This document shows, piece after piece, positions 1-9,702 of a stretch of DNA of 64,000 nucleotides (position 1 is the stretch's first letter; every line of letters begins with the position of its first letter). Source of the DNA: an uncultured Pelagibacteraceae bacterium (GTDB lineage Bacteria; Pseudomonadota; Alphaproteobacteria; Pelagibacterales; Pelagibacteraceae). The stretch lies in the NCBI GenBank assembly GCA_902595535.1, contig CACJQI010000001.1, positions 169,853 through 233,852 on the forward strand. The letters are read 5' to 3'. Under the pieces are notes generated by a model. That model was not told the origin of the DNA. It saw only the letters and a program-made list of their open reading frames with translations, and made no database searches. The position numbers and the translations under genes were made by a program.

Positions 1-188
1 CCCAAAACATGTTCTTAGCGATTCTGTAAATCCCATAATTTAACTTAACAATCGAATGGGTTTAAGTCAAAAAAATTGATCGGGATATGATCGGGATTTT
101 GGTTAAAATTCTCGTTATTCAATTCAAATTATTTGCGAATAATGGTACTTTGTTTGGGGAACCTGACAACAGAACGCCCCCTTAAATT
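1..188. other. Left-edge intergenic region with tandem repeat and hairpin
   Basis: No complete gene is seen. A plus-strand reading frame entering from the left edge ends at a TAA at 41-43 (last residues SDSVNPII) and could be the C-terminus of an upstream gene, but it is too short to judge. An 11-bp unit, TGATCGGGATA then TGATCGGGATT, is repeated in tandem at 77-98. CCCAT at 32-36 and ATGGG at 56-60 form a distant inverted repeat. Just before the small ORF at 189, GGGG (156-159) and CCCC (177-180) could pair around a loop containing CAACAGAACG. These are visual observations only. Confidence 0.4.
167..181 (+). repeat. 15-nt direct repeat, copy 1
   Basis: CAACAGAACGCCCCC recurs at 411-425 as CAACAGAACGTCCCC, one mismatch in 15. 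The two copies bracket the 70-aa ORF at 189-401. Copy 1 begins 22 nt before the start codon. Its CAACAGAACG core lies between GGGG (156-159) and CCCC (177-180), so it could form the loop of a G:C-clamped hairpin. The local GC richness stands out in this AT-rich sequence. Confidence 0.6.
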
Positions 189-401
189 ATGAGCAAAAAA
201 GAAATTTACGAGTCCGTTGCTAATAGTGGAATTGATTGGGTAGATTGGATTTTTGACAATACTGTAGATTTACTAATTTATTTAGGTGATAAAACTGGAC
301 TAGGTTATACAGGAATAAATGTACTAATACTAATAGTTGTTTTGTTAATAATTTTTATATCTGTTGGTTTAAATATATATTTGTTAAAAAAAACAAAATA
401 G
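189..401 (+). CDS. Small single-pass membrane protein, unknown function
   Basis: This 70-aa ORF is not recognised with certainty. The N-terminal half is acidic and aromatic (DWVDWIFDNTVDLLIYLGDK). The C-terminal half is one hydrophobic helix at about residues 42-64, followed by a lysine-rich tail (LLKKTK) that suggests a cytoplasmic C-terminus. The phrase GLGYTGINVLI followed by a membrane helix recalls small membrane proteins I have seen in marine bacteria, but I cannot name a family. It is convergent with ppdK, whose stop is 31 bp away. Two copies of a 15-nt GC-rich repeat flank it closely, making a unit of about 245 bp. It looks real because of its coherent topology and its near-exact fit between the repeats; alternatively it may be a decayed remnant. 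Confidence 0.5.
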   Translation: MSKKEIYESVANSGIDWVDWIFDNTVDLLIYLGDKTGLGYTGINVLILIVVLLIIFISVGLNIYLLKKTK

Positions 402-410
402 TTTGCCGGG

Positions 411-425
411 CAACAGAACGTCCCC
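411..425 (+). repeat. 15-nt direct repeat, copy 2
   Basis: CAACAGAACGTCCCC matches copy 1 at 167-181 with one mismatch. It begins 10 nt after the stop codon of the small ORF and ends 8 nt before the ppdK stop codon. Here CGGG (407-410) and CCCG (423-426) could clamp the same CAACAGAACG loop, so both sequence and potential hairpin are shared by the two copies. It lies where a terminator between the convergent genes would be expected, but no T-run follows on either strand. Confidence 0.6.
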
Positions 426-432
426 GATTAAT

Positions 433-3090
433 TTATTTTTTTAATTCTGCCTGTGCTGCTGCTAATCTTGCAATTGGAACTCTATAAGGTGAACAAGAAA
501 CATAATTTAATCCAACATTTGAGCAAAATTCAATACTTTTAGGGTCACCACCATGTTCACCACAAATTCCTAATTTTAGTTTTTTGTTTTGTTTTTTTCC
601 TTTTTCAACTGCAATCTCAACTAAATCTGCAACACCTTCATCTATTGATACAAAGGGGTCAATTGAAAATATTTTATTTTCTATATAATCATTTAGAAAT
701 TTTCCACTATCATCTCTACTAATACCAAATGTTGTTTGAGTTAAATCATTCGTTCCAAAGCTAAAAAATTCAGCATGTTTAGCAATTTCTTTTGCTTTAA
801 TTGCAGCTCTTGGTAATTCAATCATTGTACCAACTATAAATTTAATTTTTACTTTTTGTCGTTTTTGGACTTCACTAGCTACTTTAATTACTAAATCTTT
901 CATAATCTTGATTTCTGCTTCTGTAGAAACTAAAGGAATCATTATTTCTGGGAAGGCTGACTTTATTTTTTTCTTTTGTAGTTCTGCTAAAGCTTCAAAA
1001 ATAGCTCTACACTGCATTTCATATATTTCTGGAAAAGAAATGCCAAGTCTACATCCTCTATGACCCAGCATAGGATTTTGTTCGTGTAGTTCCTCTATTC
1101 TTATTTCAATTTCCTTTACAGGTAAATTTATGACATTTGAAACTTCATTAATTTCTTTATTTGTACGAGGTAAAAATTCATGAAGTGGAGGATCAAGTAA
1201 TCTGACTGTAACTGGGAGTCCGCTCATAATCTTAAATATTTCTATAAAATCTTTTTTCTGATGAGGTAAAAGTTTATTAAGTGCTATTGATCTATCTTCT
1301 ATAGTTTTTGATAAAATCATTTCTCTCACAGATAAAATTCTTTCTTCATCAAAAAACATATGTTCTGTTCTACATAAACCAATACCTTCTGCTCCAAAAT
1401 CTTTAGCCGTTTTTGTATCCTTTGGTGTTTCTGAATTTGTTCTAATATTTAATTTTCTGAAACTATCAGCCCATGACATTAATTTTGAAAAATCTCCTGA
1501 AATTTCTGGTTTAACTGTAGCAACGCTTCCCTGAATAATTCTACCTGTTGAACCATCAATGGTGATAATATCGCCTTCTTTTATTTCTATTGATGAAGTT
1601 TTAAAGGTTTTATTTTCATAATTGATATCAATTTCACTGGAACCAGAAACACATGGCCGTCCCATTCCTCTTGCTACTACCGCTGCATGGCTTGTCATTC
1701 CTCCTCTTGCAGTTAAAATCCCTTTAGCTGCATGCATTCCTTGTATATCTTCTGGAGAAGTTTCTACTCTTACTAAAATTGTGTCTTGCATAATTGCCGT
1801 TAATCTTTCGGCTTCCTCTGAGGTAAAAACTACTTTGCCACTTGCTGCCCCAGGTGATGCTGGTAATCCATTTGCAATAACATTTATTGAATCTTTTTCA
1901 TCTAAAGTAGGATGAAGCAAAGTATCCATTGAATTAGGATCAATTCTTAAAACAGCCTCTTTTTTTGAAATTAATTTCTCTTTTACCATATCAACTGCTA
2001 TCTTTACTGCTGACTTAGCAGTTCTTTTTCCTGACCTTGTTTGAAGCATCCACAATTTTTTATTCTCAACTGTAAATTCGACATCTTGCATATCTTTGTA
2101 ATGTCTCTCTAATTTTTTTAAAATTTTGTGAAGTTGTTTATACACATCCGGCATTACTTCTTCCATTGAGAGAGCTTTTACTTTTGCTTTTATTCTTGCC
2201 TTTTTGGTTATGTATTGAGGAGTTCTTGTGCCAGCTACTACATCTTCTCCTTGTGCATTAATTAAATATTCTCCATAGATTTCATTTAAACCATCTGAGG
2301 GATTTCTAGTAAACACAACTCCAGTTGCACAGTCTTTTCCCATGTTTCCAAAAACCATTGATTGAACATTAACCGCAGTTCCCCACTCTGCTGGAATTTG
2401 ATTTAATTTTCTGTAAACTTTTGCCCTATTGCTTTCCCAAGACAAAAATACTGCACTTATTGCACCTAGTAATTGTTCATAAACATTTTGCGGAAAATCT
2501 TTTTTAGCTTTGTCTTTAACAGTTCTTTTAAAATCTTTAATTAATCCATTCCAATCACTTTCATCAAGGTCAGTATCTAAAAGAACACCTTTAGTAAGTT
2601 TATAATTTTCAATTAATTCCTCAAAGTGATAACCCTCAACTCCCATTACTACATTGCTATACATTTGAATAAATCTTCTATAGCTATCTTTTGCAAATCT
2701 TCCATTTGAAGTTTTTAAAGCTAACGCATTTACAGTTTTATCATTTAAACCAAGGTTTAAAATTGTATCCATCATCCCAGGCATTGATACTCTGGCACCA
2801 GATCTCACAGATAAAAGTAAGGGGTTTTTTAAATCTCCAAATTTTTTTCCAACTTCTTTTTCAATTATTTGTAATTCTTTTTTTATTTGATTGATTAGAT
2901 TTTGATTTAATCTTTTTTTATCTCTATAAAAAATTTCACAAACTTTTGTTGAAATTGTAAATCCAGGGGGAACTGGAAGACCCATTTTTCCCATTTCAGA
3001 AAGGTTTGCTCCTTTACCACCTAAAAAATTTTTAAGATTTTTAATTTTTTTATTATCTTTAGATTTAAAATTTAAAATAAGTTTTTTCAT
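433..3090 (-). CDS. ppdK: Pyruvate, phosphate dikinase
   Basis: This enzyme interconverts pyruvate + ATP + Pi and PEP + AMP + PPi in the cytoplasm. At 885 aa it has the usual bacterial length. The N-terminal ATP-grasp part shows GGKGANLSEM near residue 24 and SVRSGARVSMPGMMDTILN near residue 94. The central phosphohistidine domain has GGMTSHAAVVARGMGRPCVS around residue 465, with the catalytic His in TSHAA. The C-terminal PEP-binding barrel ends with GICGEHGGDP and its catalytic Cys region. The start ATG follows the glyS stop with a one-base overlap, so ppdK is probably the last gene of a sohB-glyQ-glyS-ppdK transcript. With class I aldolase, pgk and gap elsewhere in the window it fits gluconeogenic PEP supply. 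Identification is very secure. Confidence 0.97.
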   Translation of the reverse strand: MKKLILNFKSKDNKKIKNLKNFLGGKGANLSEMGKMGLPVPPGFTISTKVCEIFYRDKKRLNQNLINQIKKELQIIEKEVGKKFGDLKNPLLLSVRSGARVSMPGMMDTILNLGLNDKTVNALALKTSNGRFAKDSYRRFIQMYSNVVMGVEGYHFEELIENYKLTKGVLLDTDLDESDWNGLIKDFKRTVKDKAKKDFPQNVYEQLLGAISAVFLSWESNRAKVYRKLNQIPAEWGTAVNVQSMVFGNMGKDCATGVVFTRNPSDGLNEIYGEYLINAQGEDVVAGTRTPQYITKKARIKAKVKALSMEEVMPDVYKQLHKILKKLERHYKDMQDVEFTVENKKLWMLQTRSGKRTAKSAVKIAVDMVKEKLISKKEAVLRIDPNSMDTLLHPTLDEKDSINVIANGLPASPGAASGKVVFTSEEAERLTAIMQDTILVRVETSPEDIQGMHAAKGILTARGGMTSHAAVVARGMGRPCVSGSSEIDINYENKTFKTSSIEIKEGDIITIDGSTGRIIQGSVATVKPEISGDFSKLMSWADSFRKLNIRTNSETPKDTKTAKDFGAEGIGLCRTEHMFFDEERILSVREMILSKTIEDRSIALNKLLPHQKKDFIEIFKIMSGLPVTVRLLDPPLHEFLPRTNKEINEVSNVINLPVKEIEIRIEELHEQNPMLGHRGCRLGISFPEIYEMQCRAIFEALAELQKKKIKSAFPEIMIPLVSTEAEIKIMKDLVIKVASEVQKRQKVKIKFIVGTMIELPRAAIKAKEIAKHAEFFSFGTNDLTQTTFGISRDDSGKFLNDYIENKIFSIDPFVSIDEGVADLVEIAVEKGKKQNKKLKLGICGEHGGDPKSIEFCSNVGLNYVSCSPYRVPIARLAAAQAELKK

Positions 3091-5156
3091 TAGTGGTTAT
3101 CGATTAGAGAAAAATTAACATAATTATCAAACGTTTTACATAACATTTGAATTAGTTCCAGTCTGTTTTTTTTAATATTCGTATCCTCTTCGTTTACTAT
3201 GACATTATCAAAAAAATCGAACACTAATTTTTTGGAGTCAGCTAAATAGGTTAGAGACTTCTCAAAATTTTCATCTTTATTGATACTATTGAAATACTTA
3301 TTTAATTCATTTATTTTTTTAAATAAGTTTTTTTCAAAATCTGTTTTAAAAATACCAGGATCGGTTGAATTTGTTAGCTCAATTTTTTGATTTTTGAGTT
3401 CACTTTCAAGTATATTCGCAGCCCTTTTATAGCTTAAAATTAAATCTATACCATTTGGTTTTCTAATGATTTTATTCAAACTCGTAGCTTTCCCAAAAAT
3501 AATGACTATGTGATCTAAATTAAAAGAATTTGCTGACGCTTGAATTATATCATGACGAATTTTTTCTTCTTTCATGAAAAACTTTAATCTTTCCATTAAA
3601 AATTCTGACAATTCTTTTTGTAAAAACTTGTTTTCAAATTCAAATCCTTGATCAGCATATAAGCTTGATGAATAACTGATTAAATCTCGAATTTTAAAAT
3701 CTTTTTTATTTTGAGCAATTATTCTAATTATACCAAGCGCTAATCTTCTTAAAGCATAAGGATCTTTTGAACTTGTTGGTTTTTGATTTATTCCAAAAAA
3801 ACCTACCAGCGTATCTATTTTATCAGCTAATGATAATGCGATACTATATGGTTTTTTTGGTATTTTTGATTCTAAACCTATTGGCAAGTATTGTTCGGTT
3901 ATTGCAAGTGATACATCTTTTTCAAATCCTTGAGCCTCAGCAAAATAACCTCCCATAATGCCTTGAAGTTCAGGAAATTCTCCTACAAGCTCAGATATTA
4001 AATCAACTTTGCAAACTGAAGCTGATAATTCTACTTTTTCTTTACTTATCAATAACTCATCTGATAGCATCCCTCCAAGTTTTCTCATACGTTGTACTTT
4101 GTCAAAATATGTACCTAGTCCTTTAAAGTAATTCATAGATTTTAATTTTGAAACTTTTTTAACTAAATTTTGAGATTTATCTTTAAACCAAAAAAACTCA
4201 GCATCGCTTAATCTTGCTTCTACAACTCTTTCATTACCTAATTTAATAAACCCTTTTTTATCTTGTTTGTTTGTTACAACTAAAAATTCATTTGTAATAT
4301 TTCCTTTATTATCGAAAGTTGGGAAGTATTTTTGATGATTTTGCATAGTTATTATTAGAATCTCTTTTGGAATATTTAGAAATTTTCTATCAAATTCACA
4401 AAGCAATACATTTGGTTGATCTGTCAAATTTACTACCTCATCAAGTAATTTGTTATTTTTTTCAATTCTGATATTTTTTTTTGCTAAAATTTCATTAAAT
4501 TTTTTTTCAATTAAATTTTTTCTTAACTCTTGATCTACAATAATATTAAGTTTTTTAAAAAATTTATTGTAATCTTTAAAGTTAGTAAAAATTTTTTTAT
4601 TTTCTTCAAATTCTTTATCGATAAAAGTTGTGTTTGATGAACGTATATGATGAAAATCAAAAATTAGTTTTTTTTTATCAAAACTAGCAAGTATTGACTT
4701 TAATGGTCTGCCCCATTTTAAATTATAATCGCTCCATTTCATTGACTTTTTCCATTGAATCTTTTCTAATGTTTTGGGTATAAATTCTTCTAATAATTCA
4801 CATGTATTAAATTTTTTTATTTTGGTTTTAAAAAAATAGAATTCTTTCTTGTCTATTGTTTTTTTATAAAGATCTTTTTTAGAAATATTATTTGATCTTA
4901 TAAATCCTTCTAATGCTATTTCAGGAGCGTTTATATTAGGTCCTTTAATTTCTTCAGATTTTAAAACTACCTGTTTTTTTAAGCCCTCAAACAAAATTAT
5001 TAATCTATTGGGTGTAGAAAAAGAGGAGCTTTTTTTATAAGAAATTAATCTTTCATTGAAAAATTTATTAAAACTGCACAACAAATTTTCTCGTAAATTT
5101 TTTTGAAGTGAGGAAGGTATTTCTTCACTAAATAACTCTAAAAAAAATTCTGACAT
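3090..5156 (-). CDS. glyS: Glycyl-tRNA synthetase beta subunit
   Basis: This is the large subunit of the bacterial alpha2beta2 glycyl-tRNA synthetase, which charges tRNA-Gly in the cytoplasm. At 688 aa it has the normal length. It opens with the family signature FFLELFSEEIPS (residues 4-15). It carries the HD-like central region (GGMLSDELLISKEKVELSAS near 370) and the KDPYALRRLALGIIRI motif near residue 475. The C-terminal DALR-like anticodon-binding region follows, including the SYKRAANIL motif. It begins directly after the glyQ stop and overlaps ppdK by one base, giving tight glyQ-glyS-ppdK coupling. Confidence 0.97.
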   Translation of the reverse strand: MSEFFLELFSEEIPSSLQKNLRENLLCSFNKFFNERLISYKKSSSFSTPNRLIILFEGLKKQVVLKSEEIKGPNINAPEIALEGFIRSNNISKKDLYKKTIDKKEFYFFKTKIKKFNTCELLEEFIPKTLEKIQWKKSMKWSDYNLKWGRPLKSILASFDKKKLIFDFHHIRSSNTTFIDKEFEENKKIFTNFKDYNKFFKKLNIIVDQELRKNLIEKKFNEILAKKNIRIEKNNKLLDEVVNLTDQPNVLLCEFDRKFLNIPKEILIITMQNHQKYFPTFDNKGNITNEFLVVTNKQDKKGFIKLGNERVVEARLSDAEFFWFKDKSQNLVKKVSKLKSMNYFKGLGTYFDKVQRMRKLGGMLSDELLISKEKVELSASVCKVDLISELVGEFPELQGIMGGYFAEAQGFEKDVSLAITEQYLPIGLESKIPKKPYSIALSLADKIDTLVGFFGINQKPTSSKDPYALRRLALGIIRIIAQNKKDFKIRDLISYSSSLYADQGFEFENKFLQKELSEFLMERLKFFMKEEKIRHDIIQASANSFNLDHIVIIFGKATSLNKIIRKPNGIDLILSYKRAANILESELKNQKIELTNSTDPGIFKTDFEKNLFKKINELNKYFNSINKDENFEKSLTYLADSKKLVFDFFDNVIVNEEDTNIKKNRLELIQMLCKTFDNYVNFSLIDNH

Positions 5157-6038
5157 TTAACTTTGATTATCTAACCAAATTGCTGCAGCAGCTTTTGTAA
5201 TATCTCGAATTCTTCCAATATATCCAGCTCTTTGAGCTACACTTATAGCACCTCTGGCATCTAAAATATTGAATACATGACTAGCCTTCAAGCACTGATC
5301 GTATGCGGGCAATGAAATATTTTTTTTAACAAGAGATTTTGCTTCCATCTCATGCATATCAAACATTTTAAATAAATTATTGATATTTGCATGCTCAAAA
5401 TTATATGCTGAAAATTCTTTTTCTGCTTGATGAAAAACATCTTGATACTTTACTCCTTCATCATTCCATAATAAATCATATACATTTTTTTGTTGTTGAG
5501 TAAACATGCAAATTCTTTCTAATCCATAAGTAATTTCAACTGAAACAGGTTTACATTCAAAGCCTGCCATCTGTTGAAAATAAGTGAATTGTGTTATTTC
5601 CATTCCATCACACCAAACTTCCCAACCTAAACCAGCCGCACCTAAAGTTGGGCTTTCCCAATCATCTTCAACAAATCTAACATCATGTTCATTATGATCG
5701 ATACCAATAACTGACAAACTATTAAGGTATAATCTTTTTATATTATCTGGTGACGGTTTAATTAAAACTTGAAATTGATAATAATGTTGTAATCTATTTG
5801 GATTATCTCCATACCTTCCATCCGTTGGCCTTCTTGAAGGTTGAACATAAGCTGCTTTCCATGGTTTCGGTCCAAGAGATCTGAGAGTTGTTGCTGGATG
5901 AAATGTACCTGCACCTACCTCCATATCATAAGGCTGCAAAACTATACATCCTTTTTTACTCCAAAATTTTTGAAGACTTAAAATCGTTTCTTGAAATGTT
6001 TGGATTTTTTGTTTTGGTTTTTTTATTTTAGAAACCAT
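5157..6038 (-). CDS. glyQ: Glycyl-tRNA synthetase alpha subunit
   Basis: This is the catalytic small subunit of heterotetrameric glycyl-tRNA synthetase; it activates glycine and contacts GlyS. Family motifs are clear: [52 protein letters not shown] and YFQQMAGFE. The open frame reaches an upstream ATG at 6062, deep inside sohB. I prefer the ATG at 6038, because the protein then begins just before the conserved [10 protein letters not shown] segment and the overlap with sohB shrinks to 11 nt. About 293 aa from this start matches the family. glyS follows immediately. The start choice is the only real uncertainty. Confidence 0.95.
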   Translation of the reverse strand: MVSKIKKPKQKIQTFQETILSLQKFWSKKGCIVLQPYDMEVGAGTFHPATTLRSLGPKPWKAAYVQPSRRPTDGRYGDNPNRLQHYYQFQVLIKPSPDNIKRLYLNSLSVIGIDHNEHDVRFVEDDWESPTLGAAGLGWEVWCDGMEITQFTYFQQMAGFECKPVSVEITYGLERICMFTQQQKNVYDLLWNDEGVKYQDVFHQAEKEFSAYNFEHANINNLFKMFDMHEMEAKSLVKKNISLPAYDQCLKASHVFNILDARGAISVAQRAGYIGRIRDITKAAAAIWLDNQS

Positions 6039-6834
6039 ATCTTTGCCAAATTGACCTTTCATCTAGAATGTTAGCTAATTGATCTACTTGATTATTTGAT
6101 GAAGAAAGTTTTTGACTTAACCAACCTTTTGTTTTTTCAAATTTTTTAATTACAACATCGTCTCCAAATTTTTCTTTTAAAACTTCATGTGCGTTACCAA
6201 TTCCATCTATTAATCCTAAATCTTTTGCCTTGCTACCCGACCAAAACTCTCCTGAAAAAAGTTCAACTCCTGATTTATTTAGTTTTGAGCCTCTGCTTTT
6301 TTCTACAACATCAATAAAATCTTTGTGTAAATCTAGTTGGATTTTTTTTAGTCTTTCAATATCTTCATTTTTTTCTTCAAGAAATGGGTCTAATGTACTT
6401 TTATTTTTTCCCGCGGTATGAACTCTTCTCTCAACACCTATTTTTTTTATTAATTCGGTAAAACCAAATGAAGAATAAATTACTCCTATTGATCCAATAA
6501 TTGAACTTGAATTTGCATAAATTTCATCACCAGCACAAGAAATTAAATATCCTCCAGAAGCAGCTACATCTTCAGCAAACACTATAACTTTTTTTTTATT
6601 TTTTTTTGCTTCTTGTTTTATAAAACTATAAATTAAATGTGACTGTACAGGAGATCCACCAGGTGAATTTATAGTAATAGCAACAGTGTGAGCTTTTTTA
6701 AGAGAAAAAGCCTTTTTTATAAGTTCTTCTTGACCAGCAAAGTCAATCCCTTGTTTAAATTTTCCAGCATTCCCAATAACTCCATTCAATTTTAGGTGGG
6801 CAACTATCTTTTTCTTTTTAAAAAAAGAGAACAT
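6028..6834 (-). CDS. sohB: S49 family serine peptidase (SppA/SohB-like)
   Basis: This is a signal-peptide-peptidase-type serine protease, expected at the cytoplasmic membrane where it degrades cleaved signal peptides. The 268-aa protein has the crotonase-like S49 fold signature: [12 protein letters not shown] near residue 53, the nucleophile serine in [11 protein letters not shown] near residue 89, and the candidate general-base lysine in HTAGKNKS near residue 139. It is short (about half of E. coli SppA), consistent with the single-domain SohB/SppA36 class. No clear membrane helix is seen at the N-terminus, which starts [13 protein letters not shown]; membrane attachment may therefore be weak or indirect. 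It is the promoter-proximal gene of the glyQS-ppdK run and divergent from the prenyl transferase gene at 6948. Confidence 0.88.
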   Translation of the reverse strand: MFSFFKKKKIVAHLKLNGVIGNAGKFKQGIDFAGQEELIKKAFSLKKAHTVAITINSPGGSPVQSHLIYSFIKQEAKKNKKKVIVFAEDVAASGGYLISCAGDEIYANSSSIIGSIGVIYSSFGFTELIKKIGVERRVHTAGKNKSTLDPFLEEKNEDIERLKKIQLDLHKDFIDVVEKSRGSKLNKSGVELFSGEFWSGSKAKDLGLIDGIGNAHEVLKEKFGDDVVIKKFEKTKGWLSQKLSSSNNQVDQLANILDERSIWQRYGF

Positions 6835-6947
6835 TTTTATTCCTTATAGAATTTTTAATTGATTATAAAGTTACTTATAATTGAAGAAAAAGGTGCGTCA
6901 ATTGATAAGTAATATATAAAACCTAATTATATTAACTTAATAAAATT
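6835..6947. promoter_or_regulatory. Divergent promoter region sohB / ispB-like
   Basis: This 113-bp AT-rich spacer separates two divergently read genes and must contain both promoters. For the plus strand, TTGATA at 6902-6907 followed about 18 bp later by ATTATA is a plausible sigma-70-like pair, but in such AT-rich DNA the match is weak. No operator-like palindrome is evident. Confidence 0.3.
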
Positions 6948-7961
6948 ATGGGAACAGTAATACAACTTAAAAATCAAATAAATGACTCTTATTTTCAGCT
7001 CAAAGAATCTGTTGAGGATAAACTTGTATTAACTGAGGAAAAAATAAAATTAAAACTAAATAGTGATGTGGAGTTAGTCCAAAAAATGACTAACTATCAT
7101 ATCAAAACTGGTGGGAAAAGATTAAGAGCTTTATTAACACTTGGCTCAGCAAAATTATGTGGATATTCAAAAGGATCTAGAGATGTAAATTTAGCAGCCT
7201 GTGTTGAGTTGATACATAGCGCAACCTTGATGCACGATGATGTGATTGATGAAGGGATTATTAGAAGAGGTAAAGAAACTTTGAATGAAATTTGGGGTAA
7301 TCATTCCTCAGTTTTAATTGGTGATTATTTGTTAAGTAGATGTTTTGAAATGATGGTAGAAGATGGAAATTTAGAAGTCTTAAAATTATTATCCTCTACA
7401 TCGTCTAAAATTGCTCAAGGAGAAGTTTTGCAGCTTCAACATAAAGGGGAAGTTGATATGCTTGAAGAAACATATTTAAAAATAATATCAGCAAAAACAG
7501 CTGAGTTATTTGCAGCATCAACGAAAGTTGGTGCAATATTATCAGATGTAGAAAACAAAGAAAAAGATGCTTTAGAATTTTATGGAAGAAATCTTGGACT
7601 TACTTTTCAAATTGCTGATGATACACTTGATTATAATTCAGAACTTAAAATGTTCGGAAAAACAGTTGGTCAAGATTTTTTTGAGGGAAAAATTACTTTA
7701 CCAATAATTTTACTTTTTCAAAAATTGGATTCAATTGAAAAAGAAAATTTGAAGGAAATTTTTAGTAAAGAAATAAGAGATAAAGATGATTTTGAAAAAA
7801 CAATTTCTTTAATCAAAAAATATAAAATTATTGAAGAATGTTACCAAAAAGCTCAGCACTATATTAATCTTGCATCAAACGCTTTAACAGTTTTTGAGGA
7901 ATCAAAAGATAAAAATATTTTTAAAAATCTAACATCTTTTAGTTTAACTAGAAATTTTTAG
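6948..7961 (+). CDS. ispB: Polyprenyl diphosphate synthase (quinone side chain)
   Basis: This trans-isoprenyl diphosphate synthase probably makes the long polyprenyl tail of ubiquinone from FPP and IPP. The 337-aa protein shows KTGGKRLRALL near residue 53, the first aspartate-rich motif MHDDVID (about residues 95-101) followed by RRG, and the second motif QIADDTLDY near residue 225. The spacing of first-motif DDxxD without extra residues fits long-chain synthases, unlike the IspA-type DDxxxxD in the gene at 11616. It ends in a 4-nt tail-to-tail overlap with pdxH. The exact chain length cannot be read from sequence. Confidence 0.9.
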   Translation: MGTVIQLKNQINDSYFQLKESVEDKLVLTEEKIKLKLNSDVELVQKMTNYHIKTGGKRLRALLTLGSAKLCGYSKGSRDVNLAACVELIHSATLMHDDVIDEGIIRRGKETLNEIWGNHSSVLIGDYLLSRCFEMMVEDGNLEVLKLLSSTSSKIAQGEVLQLQHKGEVDMLEETYLKIISAKTAELFAASTKVGAILSDVENKEKDALEFYGRNLGLTFQIADDTLDYNSELKMFGKTVGQDFFEGKITLPIILLFQKLDSIEKENLKEIFSKEIRDKDDFEKTISLIKKYKIIEECYQKAQHYINLASNALTVFEESKDKNIFKNLTSFSLTRNF

Positions 7962-8584
7962 GGACTCAAAAGTGATTGTGTCCAAATTCCATTACTATCT
8001 TTAGAATACTTAAGTCTTTCATGTATTCTGCTGTCACCATCAAGCCAAAATTCAATTGTTAAAGGTGATAAATTCCAACCAGACCAGTGTGAAGGTCTTG
8101 GAACATTATTTTGATCATCAAATTTTTTTTTGTAATCCTCTATTGAATTTATTAATTCATCTCTACTACTCAAAACTTTGCTTTGTTTAGATGCCCAAGC
8201 TCCTATTCTACTTTCATAGCCCCTAGTATTATAATATTGATCTGCAACTTTATCAGATACTAATGATACCGATCCGCTAATTCTTACCTGTCTTAAAAGA
8301 CTTTTCCAATGAAAACACATAGATGCATTGGGGTTTTCTTTTAACTCAATACTTTTTTGACTATTTAAATTAGTAAAAAATACAAATCCATTTTTGTTAA
8401 AGTCTTTAAGCAAAACCATTCTTACTGAAGGGAAATTATTCTTATCAGATGTTGCTAACGCAACTGCATTTGGATCATTAAGCTCAGTTTTTTTAGCCTC
8501 ATCCATCCATACTTTGAATAACTGCATTGGATCTTTCAGATCTAAAAAACATCTATTTAGCCCAAGTGAGTTTTTTTGATTCAT
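7958..8584 (-). CDS. pdxH: Pyridoxamine 5'-phosphate oxidase
   Basis: This FMN-dependent enzyme oxidises PNP or PMP to pyridoxal 5'-phosphate, the last step of vitamin B6 synthesis and salvage. The 208-aa protein has the split-barrel signature: PNAVALATSDKNNFPSVRMV near residue 38, GFVFFTNLNSQKSIEL near residue 66, and the C-terminal substrate and FMN segment ending in RLKYS. GYESRIGAWASKQS near residue 124 is the characteristic PdxH motif. Stops of pdxH and the ispB-like gene overlap by 4 nt; its start is 33 bp from the divergent aroC. Confidence 0.95.
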   Translation of the reverse strand: MNQKNSLGLNRCFLDLKDPMQLFKVWMDEAKKTELNDPNAVALATSDKNNFPSVRMVLLKDFNKNGFVFFTNLNSQKSIELKENPNASMCFHWKSLLRQVRISGSVSLVSDKVADQYYNTRGYESRIGAWASKQSKVLSSRDELINSIEDYKKKFDDQNNVPRPSHWSGWNLSPLTIEFWLDGDSRIHERLKYSKDSNGIWTQSLLSP

Positions 8585-8617
8585 AATTTAAACAAAATAA
8601 TCTATATAATATAAATA
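8585..8617. promoter_or_regulatory. Short divergent promoter pdxH / aroC
   Basis: Only 33 bp separate the two start codons. TATAAT at 8605-8610 could be a -10 element for aroC, giving a nearly leaderless or very short 5' leader. No convincing -35 element is seen. Confidence 0.3.
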
Positions 8618-9700
8618 ATGTCATTTAATACATTTGGAAAGCTATTTCGTTTTACTACTTGGGGAGAGTCTCATGGTCCAGCAATAGGTTGTATCGTAGA
8701 TGGGTGCCCACCAAATATCTACTTAAAAGAGCAAGATATTCAAAAAGAATTAGACAAAAGAAAACCAGGACAATCTAAATTTACAACTCAAAGAAAAGAA
8801 GACGATAAAGTTCAGATATTATCTGGTGTCTTCGAGGGAAAAACTACTGGAGCTCCCATATCTATGATTATTTATAACAAAGATATGAGATCAAAAGATT
8901 ATGGAAATATTAAGGATAAATTTAGACCAGGACACGCAGATCTTACTTATTTCAAAAAATATGGAATAAGAGACTATAGAGGAGGAGGAAGATCTTCTGC
9001 TAGAGAAACTGCTTCAAGAGTTGCAGCTGGTGCAATTGCCAAAATAGTTTTACAAAAAAAATTGGGAAAAAAATTTCAAGTAATTGGCGCTGTCACTCAA
9101 TTAGGAATATTAGGTTGCGATACTAATGAGTGGAATGATAAAATAATTACTAAAAATCCTTTTTTCTGCCCTGATAAATCAATGATAAAAATTTGGGAAA
9201 AATATTTGCTAGGTGTTAGAAAATCTGGATCTTCATGTGGGGCAATAATAGAAATAAGAGCAAGAGGTATACCTGCTGGACTTGGTGCACCAATTTACTC
9301 AAAATTAGATTCTGACATAGCTTCAAGTTTAATGAGTATAAATGCTGTGAAAGGAGTAAACATTGGCTCTGGAATGAACTCAGCACAATTAAGTGGTGAA
9401 CAAAATTCAGATGAAATTTCTCAAAAAGGTAAAAGATTAAAATTCAATAGCAATAATGCTGGTGGAATTTTAGGAGGTATATCCAGTGGCCAAGAAATTA
9501 TTGCATCTTTTGCGGTAAAACCCACATCTTCAATTTTGACAACTAGAAAAACAATTAATAAATTTGGAAAAAATACCACTATTTCAGTTACAGGAAGACA
9601 TGACCCTTGTGTTGGAATTAGAGCGGTTCCAGTTGGAGAAGCAATGATGAATTGTGTTTTATTAGATCACTATCTGATGAACAAAGCACAATGTAGCTAG
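8618..9700 (+). CDS. aroC: Chorismate synthase
   Basis: This enzyme catalyses anti-1,4-elimination of phosphate from EPSP to chorismate using reduced FMN, the last common step to aromatic amino acids and folate. The 360-aa protein has all three classic signatures: [17 protein letters not shown] near residue 16, [20 protein letters not shown] near residue 122, and the C-terminal [17 protein letters not shown]. It is convergent with dxs, with stops 2 bp apart. Identification is very secure. Confidence 0.97.
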   Translation: MSFNTFGKLFRFTTWGESHGPAIGCIVDGCPPNIYLKEQDIQKELDKRKPGQSKFTTQRKEDDKVQILSGVFEGKTTGAPISMIIYNKDMRSKDYGNIKDKFRPGHADLTYFKKYGIRDYRGGGRSSARETASRVAAGAIAKIVLQKKLGKKFQVIGAVTQLGILGCDTNEWNDKIITKNPFFCPDKSMIKIWEKYLLGVRKSGSSCGAIIEIRARGIPAGLGAPIYSKLDSDIASSLMSINAVKGVNIGSGMNSAQLSGEQNSDEISQKGKRLKFNSNNAGGILGGISSGQEIIASFAVKPTSSILTTRKTINKFGKNTTISVTGRHDPCVGIRAVPVGEAMMNCVLLDHYLMNKAQCS

Positions 9701-9702
9701 TG

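Noticed and set aside
156..180. Riboswitch upstream of the 70-aa ORF
   Set aside because: The GGGG/CCCC hairpin does not match any riboswitch consensus I can recall, and the same motif also occurs after the ORF, so it is reported only as a repeat with hairpin potential.
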